From positions 1 to 37,342 of IMG/VR virus record IMGVR_UViG_3300032242_003209: a stretch of DNA of 37,342 nt. One strand, given 5' to 3'. The notes under the pieces were generated by a model, which saw only the letters and a list, made by a program, of their open reading frames with translations, was not told the DNA's origin and searched no databases. Shown one piece after another: positions 1 to 6,674 of the stretch; positions within the stretch are counted from its first letter, which is position 1; every line of letters begins with the position of its first letter. Source of the DNA: a virus. A program made the position numbers and the translations under genes.

Positions 1-108
1 AGTACAACTACTAGAGCAACAACGACGACTACGACATTAGCTCCGACAACGACAAGTACAACTACTAGAGCAACAACGACGACTACGACATTAGCTCCGA
101 CAACGACG
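1..108 (+). repeat. 54-bp direct tandem repeat, two copies
   Basis: Bases 1-54 and 55-108 are the same 54-bp unit, differing only at the last base. The unit encodes 18 residues of Thr-rich linker (STTTRATTTT, then TTLAPTTT). More copies may lie upstream of the window. Degenerate Thr/Ala/Pro codons continue to about base 170. Confidence 0.9.
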
Positions 109-408
109 ACTGCTGCTCCGACAACGACTACTACAACTGCGGTTCCGACAACTACTAGTACAACTACTTGTGTTCCAATTTCAATAAGTTATACGATAAG
201 TGAAAGCCAAGTAACATTTATCGCAAATGTTATAACAAATTCATCAGATGTAACATTAATTGACCCAGTGGCCGGTGTACTCACATCATATCCGGTTTCC
301 CCAGGAATTCCTATGTTTGGTCAGACAACAATAGGCCCTGTTACGCTTAACTACGGAACTTGGACTATCAAAGTAGCTGGGTATTGCGATACATCAATCA
401 TTCTTTAA
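1..408 (+). CDS. Thr-rich adhesin or tail-fibre protein, C-terminal part (5' end outside window)
   Basis: The reading frame is open from base 1 to a TAA at 406-408, giving the last 135 residues of a longer protein. Residues 1 to about 57 are a mucin-like stretch of Thr runs spaced by Ala, Pro, Ser and Leu, encoded by a 54-bp tandem repeat. The remaining 80 residues look like a small beta-rich domain with a Cys at each end (TCVP near residue 57 and GYCDT near the C-terminus). Thr-rich linkers joining small domains are usual in surface-exposed phage fibres and adhesins. The next gene downstream is a glycosyltransferase, so the Thr tract is a plausible O-glycosylation target, which is inference. 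Exact fibre type and full length are unknown. Confidence 0.7.
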   Translation, partial: STTTRATTTTTTLAPTTTSTTTRATTTTTTLAPTTTTAAPTTTTTTAVPTTTSTTTCVPISISYTISESQVTFIANVITNSSDVTLIDPVAGVLTSYPVSPGIPMFGQTTIGPVTLNYGTWTIKVAGYCDTSIIL

Positions 409-456
409 CATCAGTTAGAGAGATAAACCACATAACTATTTTTAGTATAAGTTAAT

Positions 457-1404
457 ATGCTAACTAAAAAGACAATATTCATGTCAGCTCAACCTGACAT
501 TCCCTATTTTCACTGGCAAATTGAAGTTCAAATTCATAATTTCATGAAAGCTGGAATAAATCCTAATTGGATAGAAGTCCTATTTGCGTATCATGACAGT
601 CCATCAACCGAGGGTCTTGCTCTTGCTGAAAAGTATCCGTTCGTACGATTCTTTTTCTATAAGAGAAAGGTTACTGAAAATTTCGGATACATCCCAATCG
701 TGAGGCCTGACATTTTACAGCAACATTTCGAAGCCTTTCCTGATTTAAAAAATGAGGTTATTTTTTATCATGATTCTGATATAATCTTTAGAGAATTACC
801 TAATTTTGATGAAATGCACGATGGAACTTACTGGTACTTGAGTGACACCGTTTCTTACATCGGCTCAGAGTACATCAAGAGCAAATCGGATGATCTATTC
901 ATTGATTTATGCAGCCTAGTTAAAATTCCACCGGAAACTGTTGAACGTAATCAGGAAGGTTCAGGCGGTGCTCAGTACCTAATGAAAAACGTCACCTCTG
1001 ATTTTTGGAAAGCGGTAACCGAAGATTCGTTAAAACTCTATAGGTACATGGCTGACAAAGAGGATTACGAACGAACTACTCTTCAACCAGGAATCCATTA
1101 TAATCCAATTCAAAAGTGGTGTGCTGACATGTGGGCAGTTCTGTGGGAAGCTTGGAAAATGGGATCTCAAACAGTAGTCACCCCAGAACTGGATTTTAGC
1201 TGGGGAACATCCAACTTATCTGATTACGAGCGTCATAAAATAATGCATAATGCTGGAGTCACTGATGAAACTAAACAGACCCTATTCTATAAGGCCGATT
1301 TTAGAGACTCTAGCCCATTTGATTCTGATCTATCTTACGTTAATCCGGATAGCGCTTCCGCTAAGTACGTCGAAGCGATTGAATACGCGAAGACCATGAG
1401 ATAG
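457..1404 (+). CDS. Glycosyltransferase, GT-A-like with DxD motif
   Basis: A 315-residue soluble protein with no signal peptide. Residues 103-110 read FYHDSDII: a hydrophobic strand ending in Asp106-Ser-Asp108, the metal- and nucleotide-sugar-binding DxD motif of GT-A enzymes. Upstream lies a Rossmann-like start (KTIFMSAQPDIPYFHWQIE), and the C-terminal half is rich in Trp and His. It probably moves a sugar from a nucleotide donor to an unknown acceptor. It sits between a Thr-rich adhesin gene and two fibre genes, so a virion surface protein is the most likely acceptor, by context only. The ATG at 457 follows 48 bases of AT-rich spacer without a Shine-Dalgarno sequence. The GT family number cannot be assigned by eye. 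Confidence 0.65.
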   Translation: MLTKKTIFMSAQPDIPYFHWQIEVQIHNFMKAGINPNWIEVLFAYHDSPSTEGLALAEKYPFVRFFFYKRKVTENFGYIPIVRPDILQQHFEAFPDLKNEVIFYHDSDIIFRELPNFDEMHDGTYWYLSDTVSYIGSEYIKSKSDDLFIDLCSLVKIPPETVERNQEGSGGAQYLMKNVTSDFWKAVTEDSLKLYRYMADKEDYERTTLQPGIHYNPIQKWCADMWAVLWEAWKMGSQTVVTPELDFSWGTSNLSDYERHKIMHNAGVTDETKQTLFYKADFRDSSPFDSDLSYVNPDSASAKYVEAIEYAKTMR

Positions 1405-1428
1405 GTTTAACTTAAATTCTCAGCGGTT

Positions 1429-1436
1429 TATAAATA
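1429..1436 (+). promoter_or_regulatory. Candidate late promoter, exact TATAAATA
   Basis: The exact octamer TATAAATA ends 31 bases before the ATG of the Ig-like fibre gene at 1468. It is identical to the T4 late promoter core and recurs in several other intergenic gaps of this window. Confidence 0.5.
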
Positions 1437-1467
1437 ACTTTAGAAATAAACATTTAAGCGTAGGCTA

Positions 1468-2868
1468 ATGACTCATAAAGTTAAAATAAAACAGGTCGAT
1501 CTATCCGGCGTAAATCAGGATAATACAAAGACCCGGTTTTTGGTAATAGATTCAGGCGGTAATCTTTCTTGGCGTAGTTCTTTAGCTGGAGGAACTGCGA
1601 TTGATGTTAAGTCTCAGGGAACCACAGTAGTTAGTTCAGTAAACTCTTTAGACTTTGCTGCAGGTTTTACAATAAGTAGCGGAGGCTCTGGCGTTGCAAT
1701 AATCGAGCCGTTTAAGTTCACATCGGACCTACCGGTCTCATTATCAAATAACAAGAGCTTCGGTAAGTTCGTAAATGGAAATACGATTCCGGCTACTGGC
1801 TTGACTCCACAGGAAGTAATTCAATTAGCATTAGTTGAGGCCCTTAACCCAACCGTTTCATTATCATCTTCTACCTCAATTCAATTCAATCAGACCTCCA
1901 TAAGCAATGTTCTCAATTTTTCTTACACGATTAACACATTAGGAGCAACGGTAGCGTCCGCCGTGTTAGAATGGAGAAGGGGAGGATCATCTACGTGGTC
2001 AACTCTGAGCACATCAACTACCTCTTCAGGGACCTACACTCATTCGTTAACTGATACTAATTATAACACTGCGAATTTCAATTATAGATACACTGTAACG
2101 GATTCAGCTGGAGCAAGCGCGGTTTCAACAGTCACCCTAACACCAGCAGATTACGTTCCAGTAACCATATCGTTAACCGTTAACGCCGGAATAAGAAGCT
2201 CACCGGAAACTGATTTAGCTAGAGAATCTGGAAATGTTAGCAGCGTTATCTCCGGTTCGATCACCAGAAACAGCGTATTAGTTAATTTAAGCACCTATTC
2301 AATTCAGTACATGATTGACAATAACGGTACATGGATAGACGTGCCAGGATCATCAAATGTTTCAATTGGACCAGGTTCGGGATCCATCACAGTAATCACG
2401 CATAATGATTCATCTCTAAGCGGATCAACCAGCATTTCATATCGAATAATATCGGTTGATGATTATCGAGCATCGTTATCTACTTTTGATGCAAGCTCAG
2501 TTAGAAAGGTCAACTTTTACTACATGATTTTTTACGGACCTTCATCTAGTGCACCGACTGATTCGGCCGGAGTTAGAGCCCTAACCAGTAAGCAGTTCAT
2601 AAATGGACCGAACCCATTTAACCTATTAACTGGAACGACCGAAAGAATTTTCACAGTGGCTCTACCAGCTTCATCGACAATAGCTCAGGTTCTTGACTTA
2701 GACTCATTAAGCGCAAACATTACTTCCAATTACGTTCTTTCGACTTTCAACGTTAATACGTATTCTGGAACAGCAAGTTCATATAACGTGTATACTATGA
2801 CCAATTCTGTTGCATATTCAACTGGAGGAACTCCTGCTGGAAATCACAGACATCAAATAACAAGATAA
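1468..2868 (+). CDS. Tail-fibre or virion surface protein with Ig-like repeats
   Basis: A 466-residue Ser/Thr-rich beta protein without signal peptide or membrane segment. Residues 1-35 (VKIKQVDLSG, then FLVIDSGGNLSW) resemble the N-terminal attachment segments of phage fibres. Roughly 120-230 and 230-345 look like two Ig or fibronectin-like sandwiches (VLEWRRGGSSTWSTL, then YRYTVTDSAGASAVSTVTL; and VQYMIDNNGTW-type strands, then SISYRIISVDDY). The last 110 residues form a separate C-terminal domain ending in His/Arg-rich GNHRHQITR. It is followed after three bases by the long Gly-Ser fibre gene, so the two are probably co-transcribed from the TATAAATA motif at 1429. Structural role is inferred from composition and neighbours; the precise tail position is unknown. 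Confidence 0.6.
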   Translation: MTHKVKIKQVDLSGVNQDNTKTRFLVIDSGGNLSWRSSLAGGTAIDVKSQGTTVVSSVNSLDFAAGFTISSGGSGVAIIEPFKFTSDLPVSLSNNKSFGKFVNGNTIPATGLTPQEVIQLALVEALNPTVSLSSSTSIQFNQTSISNVLNFSYTINTLGATVASAVLEWRRGGSSTWSTLSTSTTSSGTYTHSLTDTNYNTANFNYRYTVTDSAGASAVSTVTLTPADYVPVTISLTVNAGIRSSPETDLARESGNVSSVISGSITRNSVLVNLSTYSIQYMIDNNGTWIDVPGSSNVSIGPGSGSITVITHNDSSLSGSTSISYRIISVDDYRASLSTFDASSVRKVNFYYMIFYGPSSSAPTDSAGVRALTSKQFINGPNPFNLLTGTTERIFTVALPASSTIAQVLDLDSLSANITSNYVLSTFNVNTYSGTASSYNVYTMTNSVAYSTGGTPAGNHRHQITR

Positions 2869-2871
2869 TAA

Positions 2872-5721
2872 ATGCCAGGAACATCAGGACTCGTACCAGG
2901 ATTACAATTACCGTTTGGAATACAACCGGTGAATCCACTACCTGTGGATGTATGGTCAGGACCCTACTACAGCGATACCATACCTAATGCGATTGCATTA
3001 GCTAATTCAAACATTCCGTCTGCAATTAGGTTTCAATCCATGGAGGTTCGACTTGTAATAAATGGAATATCGTATAAGTACTGGTACCGAGATGGAATTT
3101 TAGACACTGACCTTGTTAGCCTTGCTCTAAGCGGCTCATCTGGAACTAGCGGATCAGACGGTTCATCCGGGACGTCAGGTAGTTCTGGATTAAGTGGTGT
3201 TGACGGATCAAATGGAACAAGCGGAACTTCTGGCTCTTCTGGAACCTCAGGTACTTCTGGCTCTTCAGGTTCATCTGGAACCTCAGGATCAACCGGTTCT
3301 TCCGGTACATCAGGTTCATCTGGAACTTCAGGGACGTCTGGCTCGAATGGATCGTCAGGAACAAGCGGAACTTCTGGTTCGTCAGGGACATCAGGCTCTA
3401 ATGGTACATCTGGCACAAGTGGATCACCAGGAATGTCAGCTGGAGGTTTGCTACTCTACTTGAACTACGCAGAGAGTCTTACTCCATCGATCACTCCATT
3501 AACTCCAACTCAGTTACAGACGATTACTGGCCAGCCGATGCAATCTGCCACTCACTTGCAATATTTACCTGTCCACAATACTAATGTTAGCCAGCTTAGT
3601 ATAACACCAATGCTATCAGATCCACAAACAATAATAACTTTCACAACTCCTAGTTCAGCAACGGTAGATGTTCCAGTTGTTCAGTTTGCACTAAATATCA
3701 GTGATTTGCCCGGGTCGCCTACTATCTTGCCTCCAGGTATATGGGATTTAAACCTCTACGCAAAGGCTGACGCAAATAATGATACTAATAACATAGGATT
3801 AAGATATTGGCTTCTTGGAAAAACAAGCGGTGGATCTTACACTGCACTAAATTCAACAGGTTCAGATATTGCATACCTATATGAGTTTTCAAGTTATCAG
3901 GCAATAACTCTAAGCTTAGTTATCGGTGCGCCTTTAACAATTACTGGATATTCTGAATTACATATTGTAATTACAAGTAGAAATCGTAATTCAAGTTCAC
4001 ACACGGCTGAAGTGTACTTCCAAGATGGCACTTACTCTCACTTACACACCTCGTTTGTATCAAATGGTACTTCTGGAACCTCAGGTACTTCTGGCTCTTC
4101 AGGTTCATCTGGAACCTCAGGTTCATCTGGAACCTCAGGTACTTCTGGAACCTCAGGTTCGTCAGGTTCATCTGGAACTTCTGGTTCTGCCGGTACGTCT
4201 GGCTCTTCTGGATTATCTGGTATTAGCGGTTCATCTGGAACCTCAGGTACTTCTGGCTCGTCAGGTTCATCTGGAACCTCAGGTACTTCTGGCTCGTCAG
4301 GTTCATCTGGAACCTCAGGTACTTCTGGCTCGTCAGGTTCATCTGGAACCTCAGGTACTTCTGGCTCTTCAGGTTCATCTGGAACCTCAGGTACTTCTGG
4401 CTCTTCAGGTTCATCTGGAACCTCAGGTACTTCTGGCTCTTCTATCTCATATATTAACGATTCAACTACATCAGGTTCAACAGTTTGGAGTAGTACTAAA
4501 TTATCTACGTCTGTGTTCTTCCAGTCCGGAAACAGCTTTGGTGCAACTGCTCGGCTAGGAACAATCGATAATTACGATTTAAGTTTTACAACTAATAACA
4601 CGACAGATCGACTTATCATAAAGGCAAATGGTTATCTATGGCGAAATGGAACAACGTATCCGGTAGATTTTAGAGAAACTTCCACTGTTCTTGTAAATTC
4701 AAAATACTCAGCAGTAAACTTCACCGTCCCTTCGAATCCTATTGCCAATTCTACTGACACAGTTGGGTTCGTAATTAACCCTGGAGCAGCTTATAGTTCA
4801 GGAGGTTTTTCATCATTTCAGCATTTTGAGTTTGGAGTTAACAATTATGCAGGCACTCAAGTATTTGGAATTAACTCAGACATTTATGGAAATGGAACGC
4901 CTCAGGTCAATGTAGGGCTAAGATCAGCAATACCTAATAATGCGTATGGTGGCGTTTTTGTATATAATGCAAGTTCAACTGCCACTCGTTTATTCACAGG
5001 AAGAGATAGCGTAATCGGAGAGACATTTAGTGTTGATAAGTCAGGAAACCTCAATGCATACACATCAATCTCTAATAGATATGTAACTATGTCCTGGAGT
5101 GCAAATGCTGTTGCCGGAACTACTGACTCGTTTATTGGAATACACGCAGGATCTTCTCCAAATAAGGAATTATGGATTGCTTCTGGAAGTTCAGTAAATA
5201 GAGCAACGACTAACACTACTGTATATTATGGAGTTAGTCATGCTGACTCAAATAAAAAGGGTAGAATAGTTACAGTAGCCTCATACGACGGTACTAACTC
5301 CATTTATGGAAGCATCGGTTTTGTGGTTGGAGTTAGTTATAACTTTAATCAACCTACCGTCGAGATAATGGCAGACGAAAAAATTGCAGTTGGTTACTAC
5401 GGAAACGTAACTCGAAATTCATCCACTTCTGGTTTATCTGCTAAATTCAATGTTAGGCATAATAGCTCAAACACGACTGACGAAATCTTGAACGTCCAGA
5501 CTGGTGTTTCAGGGAATGCGGTAATTTTTAGAGTTTTAAATAATGGAAATTTAGGTATAAATCTAAATTCATTTGGCTCCGGCGCCGGTGTCATTGCAAT
5601 AGGAAATGCATCAGCGGTTCCTTCAGCTAATCCGACTGGAGGAGGAATTCTATATGTAGATTCAGGTGCTTTAAAGTACAGAGGTACCTCAGGAACTGTG
5701 ACCACTGTTGCATCTGCTTAG
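2872..5721 (+). CDS. Long tail fibre with two Gly-Ser/Thr collagen-like linkers
   Basis: A 949-residue protein in five parts: an N-terminal domain (1-85, containing RLVINGISYKYWYRDG); a Gly-X-Ser triplet linker (about 86-187); a globular beta domain (about 190-395); a second triplet linker (about 398-524); and a long C-terminal beta-rich domain (525-949), ending in a glycine-rich segment (GGGILYVDSGALKYRG). The linkers keep Gly every third residue but use Ser/Thr instead of Pro, so they are collagen-like in spacing only. Such architecture is typical of trimeric phage fibres. The dense Ser/Thr content makes them plausible O-glycosylation substrates for enzymes encoded next door. Shadow reading frames on both strands across the linkers are by-products of the repeats. 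Confidence 0.7.
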   Translation: MPGTSGLVPGLQLPFGIQPVNPLPVDVWSGPYYSDTIPNAIALANSNIPSAIRFQSMEVRLVINGISYKYWYRDGILDTDLVSLALSGSSGTSGSDGSSGTSGSSGLSGVDGSNGTSGTSGSSGTSGTSGSSGSSGTSGSTGSSGTSGSSGTSGTSGSNGSSGTSGTSGSSGTSGSNGTSGTSGSPGMSAGGLLLYLNYAESLTPSITPLTPTQLQTITGQPMQSATHLQYLPVHNTNVSQLSITPMLSDPQTIITFTTPSSATVDVPVVQFALNISDLPGSPTILPPGIWDLNLYAKADANNDTNNIGLRYWLLGKTSGGSYTALNSTGSDIAYLYEFSSYQAITLSLVIGAPLTITGYSELHIVITSRNRNSSSHTAEVYFQDGTYSHLHTSFVSNGTSGTSGTSGSSGSSGTSGSSGTSGTSGTSGSSGSSGTSGSAGTSGSSGLSGISGSSGTSGTSGSSGSSGTSGTSGSSGSSGTSGTSGSSGSSGTSGTSGSSGSSGTSGTSGSSGSSGTSGTSGSSISYINDSTTSGSTVWSSTKLSTSVFFQSGNSFGATARLGTIDNYDLSFTTNNTTDRLIIKANGYLWRNGTTYPVDFRETSTVLVNSKYSAVNFTVPSNPIANSTDTVGFVINPGAAYSSGGFSSFQHFEFGVNNYAGTQVFGINSDIYGNGTPQVNVGLRSAIPNNAYGGVFVYNASSTATRLFTGRDSVIGETFSVDKSGNLNAYTSISNRYVTMSWSANAVAGTTDSFIGIHAGSSPNKELWIASGSSVNRATTNTTVYYGVSHADSNKKGRIVTVASYDGTNSIYGSIGFVVGVSYNFNQPTVEIMADEKIAVGYYGNVTRNSSTSGLSAKFNVRHNSSNTTDEILNVQTGVSGNAVIFRVLNNGNLGINLNSFGSGAGVIAIGNASAVPSANPTGGGILYVDSGALKYRGTSGTVTTVASA
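4228..4443 (+). repeat. 36-bp tandem repeat, six copies, in the fibre gene
   Basis: Six near-identical 36-bp units start at 4228, 4264, 4300, 4336, 4372 and 4408. Each encodes the 12-residue unit GSSGTSGTSGSS. Copies differ mainly at one codon (TCG versus TCT for Ser). Less regular versions of the same motif occupy 3130-3430 and 4066-4227. The repeat could expand or contract by recombination and so change fibre length. Confidence 0.85.
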
Positions 5722-5757
5722 CATCATTTAACTAAAAATATAATTAAAACAAATACT

Positions 5758-6066
5758 ATGATCAAACTAACAACCGAACTGAAAGTAACTGGAGGATTTT
5801 ATAATACGACTACCGTGGTCGAAATATCTCAGGTAAATTATGTAAAATTTGATAAACAACTTTACATAAATGTGAAATTTTTTAAGTCCAAAGAAGATTT
5901 TGAAAATAATGAATCTGAAATAAACGTAATTGGGATTGACACATCAAAGTATTTTTCAAACATCGATCAAACTTTTATAAATTCCAAACCAATTCTTGAT
6001 ATTTGTGAAGAACTATACCAAGAATACCTACTTACCGTTGGATACACATCTGAAATTATCAAGTAA
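5758..6066 (+). CDS. Hypothetical protein, 102 aa
   Basis: A small, mixed alpha/beta, slightly acidic protein that I do not recognise. The first half is beta-like (KLTTELKVTGGFYNTTTVVEIS), and the last 25 residues look helical (PILDICEELYQEYLLTVGY). No signal peptide, membrane segment or metal motif is visible. It follows the long fibre gene by 36 AT-rich bases and is followed after two bases by another small gene, so the pair may be one transcript. It could be a chaperone or assembly factor for the fibre, but nothing in the sequence shows this. Confidence 0.55.
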   Translation: MIKLTTELKVTGGFYNTTTVVEISQVNYVKFDKQLYINVKFFKSKEDFENNESEINVIGIDTSKYFSNIDQTFINSKPILDICEELYQEYLLTVGYTSEIIK

Positions 6067-6068
6067 AA

Positions 6069-6500
6069 ATGAATCAAAAAGTACAAACCATTTCAAATAA
6101 AAATTTAATAGCTCTTTTAGAATTACTACACAATTTTGAAAAAATTAAAAGCACAGTAAGCATTGTTATTTTGTATAACCTAAACAAGAACAAGCAGACC
6201 GTTAAACAATTATTAGTTTCATTCGATGAGAGCATTAATTTACTATTAAATCAATACTGCTTAAAGGACGAAAGCGGCAGATTTCTAACTGATTTTGATG
6301 AGAGTTTAAATGATTATGTGTATAAATTTAAAAATACTGAAACTAGGCTTGAATTCTTAAAACATCGAGATACACTGTTAGACATTACTCAAGATGTAAA
6401 TTTATCGGTATTTGAGTTAGATGAATTTAAAGATATTTCATTAGTCCCTTCAGAATTAACTAATATTGAACTGTTATTTGAGTACTTAGTTATCAACTGA
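6069..6500 (+). CDS. Hypothetical helical protein, 143 aa
   Basis: Not recognised. It is mostly alpha-helical by composition, rich in Leu, Asn and Lys, with no membrane segment or Cys-rich motif (a single Cys near residue 57). The ATG lies two bases after the preceding stop, which indicates translational coupling with the 102-residue protein. It is followed by a 170-base gap before the large glycosyltransferase gene, so it probably closes the fibre transcription unit. Confidence 0.55.
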   Translation: MNQKVQTISNKNLIALLELLHNFEKIKSTVSIVILYNLNKNKQTVKQLLVSFDESINLLLNQYCLKDESGRFLTDFDESLNDYVYKFKNTETRLEFLKHRDTLLDITQDVNLSVFELDEFKDISLVPSELTNIELLFEYLVIN

Positions 6501-6596
6501 TAATACTCAAAATTCTAAACACTATATAACCTAACAGTACCTGTTTTGCTTCCCGTCAGATCAGCTTACGGTCTTTCTTTTTTATAGTGATCAGTC

Positions 6597-6674
6597 ATGG
6601 TTGAAAATGTTTCAATCAGTATTTACTCGCTTGGAATTTTTGAGTATAAGAAGTCAAATCACAATTCTAAATGA
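6597..6674 (+). CDS. Possible 25-aa leader ORF overlapping the next start
   Basis: An ATG at 6597 opens a 25-codon frame (MVENVSISIY to KKSNHNSK). Its TGA at 6672-6674 overlaps the ATG of the 926-residue enzyme (6671) as ATGA. The overlap would allow re-initiation on the large gene. The remaining gap (6501-6596) is AT-rich and includes a short inverted pair, CCGT and ACGG, followed by a T-rich tract near 6572-6586, which may be a weak terminator. The peptide is too short to judge by composition, so it may be chance. Confidence 0.25.
   Translation: MVENVSISIYSLGIFEYKKSNHNSK

Noticed and set aside
3033-3416. Open frames on both strands and in the +1 frame across the fibre repeat regions
   Set aside because: They arise from the Gly-Ser codon repeat and have repetitive products without a start context; the Gly-Ser frame is the clear gene.
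4228-4443. CRISPR-like repeat array
   Set aside because: The 36-bp units are contiguous with no spacers, in frame and translate to GSSGTSG; they are coding repeats.
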